Shown here: piece by piece, positions 33,522 to 42,247 of the stretch
Position numbering within the stretch: the stretch's first letter is position 1
How the letters are laid out: every line of letters begins with the position of its first letter
Position numbers and translations under genes: made by a program
Assembly (NCBI GenBank): GCA_026388715.1
Contig: JAPLJF010000001.1
Location: forward strand, 1-64,000
DNA from: Deltaproteobacteria bacterium
GTDB taxonomy: Bacteria; Desulfobacterota; Desulfobulbia; Desulfobulbales; Desulfocapsaceae
Reading direction: 5' to 3'
DNA length: 64,000 nt
Notes under the pieces: generated by a model
Databases searched by the model: none
Told to the model about the DNA's origin: nothing
The model's input: only the letters and a program-made list of their open reading frames with translations

Positions 33522-34403
33522 ATGTCAGTAAAGAAAACTGGTTTAGGACAGGGTGTCGGACTTCTTTTTGCAAATGAAGAAGATGAAAAGTATTTTGAGT
33601 GCGATATTGAAAAAATCATCCCTAATAAACACCAACCAAGACGCTATTTTGCCGAGGAAGGGCTGGATGAACTCACGCAATCAATCACGGAACATGGGGT
33701 TATCCAGCCCCTTATAGTAACCACGCAACCAGATGGCTCATATCAACTCATTGCTGGTGAAAGAAGACTGAGGGCATCGCAACGGGCAGGGTTGAAAAAG
33801 GTTCCGGTTGTTATTCGTACCGTTGATAACGATGACACTCTGTTAGAGTTGGCTCTTATTGAAAACATTCAACGAAAAGACCTGAATGTTATTGAAGAAG
33901 CAGAAGCCTATAACAAACTCATAGAAAAATTTAATTACACTCAGGAGCAAGCGGCACAAAGGGTTGGGAAAAAACGTTCAACAATAACGAATATATTGAG
34001 ATTACTCCAACTTCCTCCGTACATTAAAAATGACTTGGAACAAGGAAGTCTAACCGAGGGACATGCCAGAGTTCTCTTACGGATTGTCGACAACCCGTCA
34101 GAACTGCAAGAGCTGCGGAATCAAATCATCCAAAAAAATCTCTCTGTACGACAAACAGAGAAGAGTATCCGCAAAACAACAGGGACAGGAAAGGCATCTA
34201 TAACAGCTAAACAAGAAGCTCATCTTGCTGAAATTCCTCAATCTTATTGCACAACATTGACAAATAAACTCACCAACGTCTTGCAGTCAAAGGTTGTCAT
34301 CTCTCAAAGTGGAAGTCGCGGCAAGATTGAAATTGACTATTATTCATTGGATGATCTGGAAAGGGTTATCGATTTAATTATCTCCAGACAAACAGCTGTT
34401 TGA
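33522..34403 (+). CDS. parB: Chromosome partitioning protein ParB (Spo0J), CTP-dependent clamp
   Basis: 293 residues. N-terminal ParB/Srx domain with KIIPNKHQPRRYF, the nucleotide-binding GERRLRASQRAG (CTP site) and LALIENIQRKDLNVIEEAEAY, then a helix-turn-helix (YTQEQAAQRVGKKRSTITNILRLL) that reads parS, then a C-terminal dimerisation part. N-terminus has the ParA-stimulating GLGQGVG stretch. Site of action: parS at 31936-31951. Overlap with the next gene's possible start is short. Confidence 0.95.
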   Translation: MSVKKTGLGQGVGLLFANEEDEKYFECDIEKIIPNKHQPRRYFAEEGLDELTQSITEHGVIQPLIVTTQPDGSYQLIAGERRLRASQRAGLKKVPVVIRTVDNDDTLLELALIENIQRKDLNVIEEAEAYNKLIEKFNYTQEQAAQRVGKKRSTITNILRLLQLPPYIKNDLEQGSLTEGHARVLLRIVDNPSELQELRNQIIQKNLSVRQTEKSIRKTTGTGKASITAKQEAHLAEIPQSYCTTLTNKLTNVLQSKVVISQSGSRGKIEIDYYSLDDLERVIDLIISRQTAV

Positions 34404-34417
34404 AAAAATACAGAATA

Positions 34418-34744
34418 ATGGCTATATTACAACTTACTATTATACCAATAGGCACTTCAACGCCAAATCTCGGCGACTATATTTTAAGCATCCAGAAACG
34501 CCTGTCGTCTATGGGTGTTACCTTTGCGCTTAACGATATGGGCACGTTAATTGAAGGAGAGGTGACAGAACTGCTTCAACTGGTTATGGCTCTCTATGAA
34601 ACTCCGTTTGAAGAAGGAGCTGTAAGGGTCGTAACCCAGATCACTATCGATGATCGCAGAGATAAAAAAATAAAAATTGGTGATAAGATTCAATCCGTTA
34701 TTAGCAGATCAGTCTCGCCGGAATTAATAACAAACCATGACTAA
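34418..34744 (+). CDS. UPF0045/MTH1187-type thiamine-binding family protein
   Basis: 108 residues from ATG 34418; a TTG at 34400 overlapping the parB stop would give 114. The pattern LQLTIIPIGTSTPNLGDYILSIQKRL ... LNDMGTLIEGEVTELLQLV is that of the UPF0045 (MTH1187/YqgV) family, small ferredoxin-like-fold proteins, some of which bind thiamine. Biological role is unknown. It is the first gene of a run leading to a tiny CXXC membrane protein and a polyferredoxin. Confidence 0.8.
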   Translation: MAILQLTIIPIGTSTPNLGDYILSIQKRLSSMGVTFALNDMGTLIEGEVTELLQLVMALYETPFEEGAVRVVTQITIDDRRDKKIKIGDKIQSVISRSVSPELITNHD

Positions 34745-34886
34745 AAAAAAATCCAGAATATTGTATCGCTTTATCCCTCTCACGTTTTTTCTCATTCTCT
34801 TCATGGTCGGAATTGCCACGAATGAACCACAAAGGGTTTTGGAGCAAGCTTGGAATATCTGCTTGGATTGCATAGGAATAGGTTAA
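34737..34886 (+). CDS. Small CD1871A-like CXXC membrane protein, 49 aa
   Basis: A frame too short for ordinary calling. ATG at 34737 lies inside the end of the UPF0045 gene (8-bp overlap), then a basic start, one membrane helix (FIPLTFFLILFMVGIA) and a conserved-looking tail, QRVLEQAWNICLDCIGIG, with CLDC. This resembles the CD1871A family of CXXC-motif small proteins, which end xxICLxCIGIG. It directly precedes a 4Fe-4S membrane protein, a pairing that suggests a joint redox role (inference). Confidence 0.72.
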   Translation: MTKKKSRILYRFIPLTFFLILFMVGIATNEPQRVLEQAWNICLDCIGIG

Positions 34887-34956
34887 TCGTTGATGGTCTT
34901 GCATGATATAAAAACTCTTCACCATTTTTTGCAACGTCTCAAGTTGTAATAATTGT

Positions 34957-35859
34957 ATGGAAACTATCAGAAAATTTCTACAACTCATTTTTGCCTTTAT
35001 CAGCAATGGATATATCCTCTTTCCATGGACTAAAAATATATATCAGGGGCCTTTAAAAACAGTCTGTTCACCAGGTTTAAATTGTTACTCCTGTCCCGCA
35101 TCAACCACCTACTGCCCCATTGGTGCCATTCAGCAGTTGTTGCTAGGAATCCGCTTCTCGATTGAAACAGGCTCTTATTATTTTGGCTCGTATGTATTTG
35201 GAAGTATAGGTATAATTGCAGCCTTAACAGGAAGGTTTTCCTGTGGCTGGCTTTGTCCATTTGGTTTTTTACAAGAGCTGCTCTATAAAATCCCTTCCCG
35301 GAGAAAATTTCAAATACCACAAGCTTTAAGGTATATTAAGTATTTCATATTAGTTTTTTTTGTTATCCTCTTCCCACTGATACTCACAGACCAGTGGGGA
35401 ATGGGCAAACCTTGGTTCTGTAAATTTGTCTGTCCTGCAGGCACGATGGAAGCAGGCATTCCCATGATCTTGCTTCAACCAGATCTCAGGGTCACACTGG
35501 GATATCTTTTCTATAATAAACTTTTTTGGATGTTTTGGTTTCTCATGTGGAGTATTTTTTCCAGCCGTCCATTCTGTAAAACAACCTGCCCCTTGGGCGC
35601 TTTTTACGGAATGTTTAATAAAATCAGCTTATTCCAGCTCCATCTCAATAAACAGCATTGTACTGACTGTGGAGTCTGCCTGCAGGTATGCCCCATGGAT
35701 ATTCAATTTAATAAAAACGTGAACAGCGCTGAGTGTATTCTTTGTATGCGTTGTATGACAGAAGCCTGTAGGTTTGAGGCCATCTCTCTTCAATGCGCAG
35801 GCCTGCCACTCTCGCTACCTCCCAAAAAAACAAGGAGTCACAAGGTAGAGGAATGTTAA
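34957..35859 (+). CDS. Membrane-bound 4Fe-4S polyferredoxin (NapH/CcoG-like)
   Basis: 300 residues with about four or five membrane helices and many cysteine motifs: CYSCPASTTYCPIGA near 43-57, SCGWLCPFGFLQELLY, FCKFVCPAGTMEAG and FCKTTCPLGAFYG (NapH/PceC type CxxxCP), then two ferredoxin motifs CTDCGVCLQVCP and CILCMRCMTEAC near the C-terminus. Expected to transfer electrons across or at the inner membrane. The electron donor and acceptor are unknown; the preceding tiny CXXC protein and following SH3 protein overlap or abut it. Start at ATG 34957 has a weak ribosome binding site. Confidence 0.85.
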   Translation: METIRKFLQLIFAFISNGYILFPWTKNIYQGPLKTVCSPGLNCYSCPASTTYCPIGAIQQLLLGIRFSIETGSYYFGSYVFGSIGIIAALTGRFSCGWLCPFGFLQELLYKIPSRRKFQIPQALRYIKYFILVFFVILFPLILTDQWGMGKPWFCKFVCPAGTMEAGIPMILLQPDLRVTLGYLFYNKLFWMFWFLMWSIFSSRPFCKTTCPLGAFYGMFNKISLFQLHLNKQHCTDCGVCLQVCPMDIQFNKNVNSAECILCMRCMTEACRFEAISLQCAGLPLSLPPKKTRSHKVEEC

Positions 35860-36317
35860 TAAAAATAAAATCTATAATTTTAGTGACAACCATCCTCCTT
35901 CTCTTTGTCTGTACATCTTCATTTGCAGAAATGAGAAGCACAAGCGGTGAAAAAGTTGATCTGCGGACCGGCCCAGGCGAAAACTATAGTGTAAAGTGGG
36001 AGTATGGGAATGGCTTTCCGGTAAGGATTGTCACCAAAAAAGGGAAATGGGTCAAAATTCAAGATTTTGAGAATGACAGTGGGTGGATAAACTCTTCAAA
36101 GCTGAATAAGGAACCCCATACAATTGTAAAAGTGAATAAAGGGAAAAACAAAAAAATCAGCATACGTCGTGGCCCTGGAGCTAAATATGATGTCATCGGT
36201 CAAGCATATTACGGTGTGGTCTTTGAAAAAAAGAAACAAGAGAAAGGGTGGGTCAAGGTAAAACACGAATCAGGACTGGAGGGATGGATCGAGTCGTCAT
36301 TGCTGTGGGGTTTTTAA
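35853..36317 (+). CDS. Exported protein with two bacterial SH3 domains
   Basis: 154 residues from ATG 35853, which overlaps the previous stop by 7 bp; GTAGAGG lies just upstream. Signal peptide (IKSIILVTTILLLFVCTSSFAE, cleavage after FA). Two SH3b repeats: about 25-80 (VDLRTGPGENYSVKWEYGNG, WVKIQDFENDSGWINSSKL) and about 88-154 (SIRRGPGAKYDVIGQAYYG, WVKVKHESGLEGWIESSLL). Such domains bind cell wall peptides or proteins in the periplasm. In operon with the polyferredoxin gene. Confidence 0.85.
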   Translation: MLIKIKSIILVTTILLLFVCTSSFAEMRSTSGEKVDLRTGPGENYSVKWEYGNGFPVRIVTKKGKWVKIQDFENDSGWINSSKLNKEPHTIVKVNKGKNKKISIRRGPGAKYDVIGQAYYGVVFEKKKQEKGWVKVKHESGLEGWIESSLLWGF

Positions 36318-36333
36318 GTTAAAAAAACAGTTA

Positions 36334-36383
36334 GGGGCCGTTACGAAATAACCATTATATTTTTATCCATTTCGTTACGGCTC
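36334..36383. repeat. Intergenic palindrome family, copy C
   Basis: Arms GGGGCCGTTACGAAATA (36334-36350) and ATTTCGTTACGGCTC (36369-36383) around an AT-rich spacer. Same core as copies at 8491 and 10152. It separates the parAB-redox block from argB. Confidence 0.78.
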
Positions 36384-36487
36384 ATTTGCTGTTCACGATA
36401 TTTCAATGTTGTAGATATTTTTTGACAACGGCTTAATGGTATATTGACAATAGCTGGAGCATTTTCACAAATACAGGATGGACAAGA

Positions 36488-37378
36488 ATGAAAGAAAGCA
36501 TTGAACGGGCCAAGGTGCTCATCGAGTCTTTACCTTATATGCAGACGTTTCGTCATAAGACGGTGGTAATCAAGTATGGCGGTCATGCCATGGTTGATGA
36601 AAATCTGAAGAAGCAGTTTGCCCTCGATGTGATCCTGATGAAACATATCGGCATCAATCCGGTCATCGTTCATGGCGGAGGGCCGCAGATCAACCTCCTG
36701 CTGGATCGTCTGCAGATCAAGCCCAGTTATGTCCAGGGGATGCGGGTGACCGATGGCGAGACGATGGATGTGGTGGAGATGGTTCTGGTGGGCAAGGTCA
36801 ATAAGGAGATTGTTGGCAATATCAATCATTGCGGAGGCAGGGCAGTTGGTCTTTCCGGACGGGATGGCGATCTGGTGTGCGCCGAAAAGCTCCAGGTCAG
36901 TAAGAAAGCTGATGCCGCGGTCATGGAAAACGCGCCCCCCGAACTCATTGATCTGGGCCGGGTGGGCCGGGTGACCCGCATCAATGCCGAGGTTCTCAAG
37001 ACCCTTGAGCGTGATGACTTTATCCCGGTGATCGCCCCGGTGGGTGTTGGTGCGGATGGGGCCGCCTTTAATATTAACGCCGATCTAGTGGCCGGGGCAA
37101 TCGCTGCCGAATTGAAGGCGGCCAAGCTGATCCTGCTCACCGATGTGGCGGGAGTTAAGGATCGTCAAGGGGAGTTGATTCATTCACTGCTCAGGGCTGA
37201 GATTGAGTCTTTGATCGATAACGAGACCATTGTCGGCGGTATGATCCCCAAGGTGCGCTGTTGTGGAGATGCGCTGGCGAATGGAGTTACCAAGGCCCAT
37301 ATCATTGATGGCCGCGTTGAGCATGCCATTTTGCTGGAGATGTTTACCCATGAGGGTGTTGGTACGGAGATTGTGTGA
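36488..37378 (+). CDS. argB: Acetylglutamate kinase
   Basis: Second step of arginine biosynthesis: phosphorylates N-acetylglutamate. 296 residues. Motifs: [10 protein letters not shown] (about 27-36), [14 protein letters not shown] (substrate loop), [23 protein letters not shown] and [13 protein letters not shown]. The N-terminal helix [17 protein letters not shown] is typical of arginine-sensitive hexameric enzymes, suggesting feedback inhibition. First gene of the argBDFGH run; argD starts inside its stop. Confidence 0.96.
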   Translation: MKESIERAKVLIESLPYMQTFRHKTVVIKYGGHAMVDENLKKQFALDVILMKHIGINPVIVHGGGPQINLLLDRLQIKPSYVQGMRVTDGETMDVVEMVLVGKVNKEIVGNINHCGGRAVGLSGRDGDLVCAEKLQVSKKADAAVMENAPPELIDLGRVGRVTRINAEVLKTLERDDFIPVIAPVGVGADGAAFNINADLVAGAIAAELKAAKLILLTDVAGVKDRQGELIHSLLRAEIESLIDNETIVGGMIPKVRCCGDALANGVTKAHIIDGRVEHAILLEMFTHEGVGTEIV

Positions 37379-38577
37379 TGGGAAGTGCAAATAAGGAATT
37401 GGCGGCAAGGAGTGATCAGGTGTTCATAGGAACCTATACCCGGTATCCGGCAGCCATGGTCAAGGGTGTTGGTTGCCGATTGACCGATGCTGAAGGCAAG
37501 GAATATCTTGATTTTTTGGCAGGTATTGCCGTCTGTGGTCTTGGTCATTGCCATCCGGCAGTAACTGCGGCCATTTGCAGGCAGGCAGGCGAGCTTACGC
37601 ATGTGTCCAATCTCTATTATACGGAACCGCAGACCGAGCTTGCCGAGTTGCTGACGGCCCACTCCTTTGCCGATCGGGTCTTTCTTGCCAACAGCGGGGC
37701 AGAGGCTAATGAGGCGGCCATCAAATTGGCCCGGATCTGGGCTGGAGAGAACCGGTACGAAATTATTTCTCTGACGGGTTCATTCCATGGCCGGACTCTG
37801 GCCACGGTTGCTGCCACTGGTCAGGCCAAATTTCAAAAAGGGTTTGAACCTATGCCCGAGGGGTTTGCTCATGCCCCTTTTGGCAATCTGGTCGTGCTTG
37901 AGGCCATGATCACCGATCAGACCTGCGCCATTCTCTGTGAGCCTCTGCAGGGAGAAGGCGGGGTGCGGCCTCTTGATCGCGAGTACTTGCAAGGTCTGCG
38001 GCGTCTCTGTGATAAATATAACTTGCTGCTGATCTTTGATGAGATCCAGACGGGTATGGGGCGTACTGGAACCCTGTTTGCCTATGAGCAACTGGGTATA
38101 GTGCCAGATATCATGACTCTCGCCAAGGCTCTGGGTAACGGCCTGCCCATTGGGGCCATGGTAACTACAAAAAGAATAGCTGCCGCTTTTACCCCAGGTA
38201 GCCATGCCTCCACCTTTGGCGGCAATCCGGTGGCCTCGGCAGCGGCGGTGGCCACCATGAAGGTGATGCTTGCCGATGGTTTTCTGGCCGAGGTACACGC
38301 AAAGGGGCAATATCTCCAGGAACAGTTACAGGACCTGGCTGCCCGTTTTCCAGCTCTGGCGACCGAGGTTCGTGGTCTTGGGCTCATTCAAGGTCTGGTG
38401 CTGACTGAGGATGGGGTAGAGAAAGGCGGGGCTATTGTCACCAAAATGTTTGAAAAGGGCTGTCTGATCAATTTTGCCGGTAATGTGGCCTTGCGTTTCT
38501 TGCCGCCATTGATTGTCAGCCGAGAAGAAATCGACCAGATGATTCAACTCCTGGCAGAGGTTTTTGGTGAGATATAA
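37378..38577 (+). CDS. argD: Acetylornithine aminotransferase
   Basis: PLP-dependent class III aminotransferase (399 residues) that converts N-acetylglutamate semialdehyde to N-acetylornithine; often also acts on succinyldiaminopimelate. Motifs: GVGCRLTDAEGKEYLDFLAGIAVCGLGH split across 35-60, FLANSGAEANEAAIKLAR, SFHGRTLATVAATGQ, LLIFDEIQTGMGRTG and the PLP lysine in TLAKALGNGLPIGA. ATG 37378 shares one base with the argB stop (TGATG), so the two are coupled. Confidence 0.95.
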   Translation: MGSANKELAARSDQVFIGTYTRYPAAMVKGVGCRLTDAEGKEYLDFLAGIAVCGLGHCHPAVTAAICRQAGELTHVSNLYYTEPQTELAELLTAHSFADRVFLANSGAEANEAAIKLARIWAGENRYEIISLTGSFHGRTLATVAATGQAKFQKGFEPMPEGFAHAPFGNLVVLEAMITDQTCAILCEPLQGEGGVRPLDREYLQGLRRLCDKYNLLLIFDEIQTGMGRTGTLFAYEQLGIVPDIMTLAKALGNGLPIGAMVTTKRIAAAFTPGSHASTFGGNPVASAAAVATMKVMLADGFLAEVHAKGQYLQEQLQDLAARFPALATEVRGLGLIQGLVLTEDGVEKGGAIVTKMFEKGCLINFAGNVALRFLPPLIVSREEIDQMIQLLAEVFGEI

Positions 38578-38687
38578 GAGCTCAATTTGCTGAGAGTGGG
38601 AAATTTCTTTGCAAATCATCTTTTTTTTTTGTAGATATTGTCTTTTCCCCAGATAAATAAGCATTGGGCTTGGGGGTAGAGCAAATT

Positions 38688-38711
38688 AGGCAGGAAACTG
38701 TTTTCCTGCCT
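38688..38711. promoter_or_regulatory. Hairpin 20 bp upstream of argF
   Basis: AGGCAGGAAA-CTGT-TTTCCTGCCT is a perfect 10-bp stem in the argD-argF gap (38578-38730). It ends 19 bp before the argF start codon and has no T-run, so it could affect argF translation or be an operator rather than a terminator. Confidence 0.4.
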
Positions 38712-38730
38712 GGCATAGAGATGGATTTTC

Positions 38731-39645
38731 ATGTTAAGGCATCTGCGGTCATTACAGGATTGTACAAAGGAAGAGCTGGGCTATTTTATTGAACGGGCCC
38801 TGGAACTGAAAAAAGAACGTCAGGCCGGCTTGCGGCATCGTCAGCTGGCCGGAAAGACCATTGGCCTGATCTTTGAGAAACCGTCCACTCGGACCAGGGT
38901 TTCTTTTGAGGCCGCCATGAATGGTCTGGGCGGGCAGGTGATCTTCCTCTCTGGTCGGGATACCCAACTTGCCCGCTCTGAGCCCCTGAAGGATATGGCC
39001 CGGGTCATGGCCCGTTATGTCGATGGCATGGTGGTGCGGACCTTCGGCCAGGATGTGGTGGACGAGCTCGCCCGGTATTCATCGGTGCCGGTTATCAACG
39101 CCCTCACTGACCTGCATCATCCCTGTCAGATCCTTAGTGACGTCATGACCGTTATTGAGAAGCAAGGCCCTATTGAGAATCTCAAGATTGCCTGGGTGGG
39201 AGATGGCAACAATGTCGCTAATTCCTGGATCCAGGCCGCCGAACTCCTTGGTTTTGAACTGATTCTTGCCTGTCCTCCGGGCTATGGTCCTGATCCCGAG
39301 ATCCTGCAAAAGGGGCGCCGCAATGCGCTGAAACCCATTGTCCTGGTTCACAGCCCGGAACAGGCCGTGGCCGAGGCCGATGCGATTAATGTCGATGTCT
39401 GGACTTCCATGGGTCAGGAGGGAGAAGAGGAGGCACGTCTGGCGGCGTTCCGTGGCTATCAGATCAATGCTGCCCTCTTGGCCAAGGCCCCGAGCCATGC
39501 CATTGTCCTGCATTGTCTGCCGGCGCATCGTGGCGAAGAGATAACGGAAGAGGTTCTGGAGTCAGAGCGTTGTGTGGCCTTTGACCAGGCAGAAAATAAG
39601 ATGCACATGCATAAGGCGATTCTTGAGAAATTGATCGGAGGATGA
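38731..39645 (+). CDS. argF: Ornithine carbamoyltransferase
   Basis: Forms citrulline from ornithine and carbamoyl phosphate (304 residues). Carbamoyl-phosphate motif STRTR at residues 52-56, HHPCQ (about 129-133), ornithine-binding DVWTSMGQE and the catalytic [10 protein letters not shown] (about 262-271). Complete at both ends. Coupled to argG, whose start lies 2 bp after its stop. Confidence 0.96.
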   Translation: MLRHLRSLQDCTKEELGYFIERALELKKERQAGLRHRQLAGKTIGLIFEKPSTRTRVSFEAAMNGLGGQVIFLSGRDTQLARSEPLKDMARVMARYVDGMVVRTFGQDVVDELARYSSVPVINALTDLHHPCQILSDVMTVIEKQGPIENLKIAWVGDGNNVANSWIQAAELLGFELILACPPGYGPDPEILQKGRRNALKPIVLVHSPEQAVAEADAINVDVWTSMGQEGEEEARLAAFRGYQINAALLAKAPSHAIVLHCLPAHRGEEITEEVLESERCVAFDQAENKMHMHKAILEKLIGG

Positions 39646-39647
39646 AG

Positions 39648-40847
39648 ATGGCGGATGTGAAGAAGATTGTGCTGGCATACTCCGGCGGGCTTGATACCTC
39701 GGTGATATTGAAATGGCTGTCCGAGGAATATCAATGCCCTATTGTGGCCTATGCCGCGGACGTGGGTCAGGAAGAAGACTGGGATGCGGTGCGCGCCAAA
39801 GGGCTGGCCACTGGCGCCGAAAAGGTCATTATCTCTGATCTGAAAAAAGAATTTGTTGAAGACTATATCTTTCCCGCCTTCCGCTCCAATGCCATCTATG
39901 AGGGCTCGTATCTTCTGGGCACTTCTCTGGCCAGGCCGATTATTGCCAAGGAGCAGGTGCGGATTGCCCATGCCGAGGGTGCTGATGCGGTAAGTCACGG
40001 CGCGACCGGCAAGGGAAATGATCAGGTGCGCTTTGAACTGGCCTATCTTGGGATTGATCCCAGCCTGACCATTATTGCTCCTTGGCGGATCTGGGATCTC
40101 AATTCCCGGAAAAAACTGGTGGAGTATGCCAAAGAACATACTATTCCGGTGCCGGTGACCAAGGAAAAACCCTACAGCTCAGATGAGAATCTTCTTCATA
40201 TCAGCTTTGAGGGTGGAATCCTGGAAGATCCGTGGAATGAGCCGGATGAGACCATGTTCAAACTGACGGTTTCCCCGGAAAAGGCACCGGATGTACCCAC
40301 CTATCTTGAGATTGATTTTGCAAACGGTGATCCGGTGGCACTCGACGGGGTGAAGATGGATCCCCTACCCCTTTTCTTGAGGCTCAACGCCCTGGGCGGG
40401 GCCAATGGTATTGGCCGTCTCGATCTGGTGGAGAATCGTTTTGTGGGGATGAAGTCTCATGGCGTCTATGAAACCCCGGGCGGTACCATTCTGCGGGCGG
40501 CGCACCGCGATTTGGAGACTATCACCATGGATCGGGAGGTGATGCGGATCAGGGATTCCCTGGTGGCGCGCTATGCCGAGCTGGTTTATAATGGCTTCTG
40601 GTTCTCGCCCGAGCGTGAACTGTTGCAGACCACCATGGATGCCACCCAGAAAACGGTGAATGGCACTGTGCGTCTGAAGTTGTACAAGGGCAACTGTATT
40701 CCGGTTGGCCGCAAGTCTGGCCAGTCGTTATACCAGGAGAGTTTTGCCACCTTTGAAGAAGATCAGGTCTATAATCAGGCCGATGCCGGCGGGTTTATCC
40801 GTCTCAATGGTCTGCGGCTGCGAATTCAGGCCATGCAGAAAAGATAG
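39648..40847 (+). CDS. argG: Argininosuccinate synthase
   Basis: ATP-dependent condensation of citrulline and aspartate. 399 residues. ATP-PP loop [16 protein letters not shown] (near residue 10-25), [27 protein letters not shown] and [24 protein letters not shown] split over the tetramer region. ATG 39648 is chosen because CGGAGG is 6 nt upstream; an ATG at 39642 would have no spacing. Between argF and argH. Confidence 0.96.
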   Translation: MADVKKIVLAYSGGLDTSVILKWLSEEYQCPIVAYAADVGQEEDWDAVRAKGLATGAEKVIISDLKKEFVEDYIFPAFRSNAIYEGSYLLGTSLARPIIAKEQVRIAHAEGADAVSHGATGKGNDQVRFELAYLGIDPSLTIIAPWRIWDLNSRKKLVEYAKEHTIPVPVTKEKPYSSDENLLHISFEGGILEDPWNEPDETMFKLTVSPEKAPDVPTYLEIDFANGDPVALDGVKMDPLPLFLRLNALGGANGIGRLDLVENRFVGMKSHGVYETPGGTILRAAHRDLETITMDREVMRIRDSLVARYAELVYNGFWFSPERELLQTTMDATQKTVNGTVRLKLYKGNCIPVGRKSGQSLYQESFATFEEDQVYNQADAGGFIRLNGLRLRIQAMQKR

Positions 40848-40861
40848 AAAAAGGGTTTTCC

Positions 40862-42247
40862 ATGTCAAAGAAACTCTGGGGTGGGCGTTTTGAAGGGGCT
40901 ACGGCTGCCTCGGTAGAGGCCTTTACCGCTTCTATCCATTACGATTCCCGGTTGTATAAATACGATATTGCCGGAAGCCGCGCCCATGCCACCATGCTGG
41001 CCTCTCATGGGCTGTTGTCCCGTGAAGAGCTTGCGGACATCATCTCAGGGCTTACGGCCATTGAGGCCGAGATTGATGCCGGCACCTTTGAATTCAGGCA
41101 GGATCTGGAAGATATTCATATGAATATTGAAAAGGCCCTGATGGATCGCATTGGTGCGGCCGGTGCCAGGCTGCATAGTGCCCGAAGCCGTAATGATCAG
41201 ATTGCCCTTGACCTGCGCCTCTATTTGCGGGACGAGTGCGATCGTCTCATGGAACTGCTTGACGCCACGCGGCGGGCCTTTGTGGTCCTGGCCCGAAAGT
41301 ACATGGGGCAGGTGATGCCCGGCTACACCCATCTGCAGCGGGCGCAACCGGTGCTGATCTCGCATCATCTGCTGGCCTATTATGAGATGTTTGGCCGCGA
41401 TCGGGAACGTCTGGTTGATTGTCGGAAGCGGATCAATATCATGCCCCTGGGCGCTGCTGCCCTGGCTGGAACCGGTCTGCCCATTGATCGGCAGCAGGTG
41501 GCGGATATCCTTGGATTTGCCGCTATTACCGCCAACTCCATGGATACCACTGGAGATAGGGATTTTGCCATTGAGTTTGTCAGTTGTTGTACTTTGATTC
41601 AGATCCATCTTTCCCGGCTCTCTGAGGAGCTGGTGCTGTGGTCCACTCAGGAATTTTCCTTTGTCGATATTGCGGATCGATTCTGTACCGGCTCCTCTAT
41701 CATGCCGCAGAAAAAAAACCCGGATATTCCGGAGCTTATTCGTGGCAAGACCGGGAGGGTAGTTGGCAGCCTCATGGCCCTTTGTACCCTGTTGAAAGGC
41801 CTGCCTCTCACCTATAACCGTGATCTGCAGGAAGACAAAGAGCCGGTTTTTGATGTGGTGGATACGGTGTCGGCATCGCTTGCCATTATGGCTGAGCTGT
41901 TGGCCAATCTTGTTTTCAACACCGGGCGCATGGAAGAGGCGACCAGAACTGGTTTCATGACGGCTACAGATCTTGCTGATTATCTGGTTTTGAAGAATGT
42001 TCCTTTTCGGGAGGCCCATGGCATTGTGGGCCGGATAGTGGCGTTTTGTCTTGATAGGGGATGTGAGCTTGTCGATCTGACAGTGAAAGACTTGGGACAG
42101 TTTTCTTCGGTGATCGAAAAAGATGTGTTTGAGGTATTGAGCGTGAATGGTTCTGTCAATAGCCGTATCTCAGCCGGCGGGACAGCTATACAGCGTGTGG
42201 AAGAAGCTCTTAGTCTGGCTGAACATAACATGGGGATAAAATCATGA
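40862..42247 (+). CDS. argH: Argininosuccinate lyase
   Basis: Final arginine step, releasing fumarate (461 residues). Motifs: KLWGGRFEGATAASVEAFTAS at the N-terminus, IGAAGARLHSARSRNDQIALDLRLY, VMPGYTHLQRAQPVL and the fumarase-superfamily signature GSSIMPQKKNPDIPELIRGK. It overlaps the next gene by 4 bp (ATGA), tying a lipoprotein gene to the arginine operon. Confidence 0.96.
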   Translation: MSKKLWGGRFEGATAASVEAFTASIHYDSRLYKYDIAGSRAHATMLASHGLLSREELADIISGLTAIEAEIDAGTFEFRQDLEDIHMNIEKALMDRIGAAGARLHSARSRNDQIALDLRLYLRDECDRLMELLDATRRAFVVLARKYMGQVMPGYTHLQRAQPVLISHHLLAYYEMFGRDRERLVDCRKRINIMPLGAAALAGTGLPIDRQQVADILGFAAITANSMDTTGDRDFAIEFVSCCTLIQIHLSRLSEELVLWSTQEFSFVDIADRFCTGSSIMPQKKNPDIPELIRGKTGRVVGSLMALCTLLKGLPLTYNRDLQEDKEPVFDVVDTVSASLAIMAELLANLVFNTGRMEEATRTGFMTATDLADYLVLKNVPFREAHGIVGRIVAFCLDRGCELVDLTVKDLGQFSSVIEKDVFEVLSVNGSVNSRISAGGTAIQRVEEALSLAEHNMGIKS

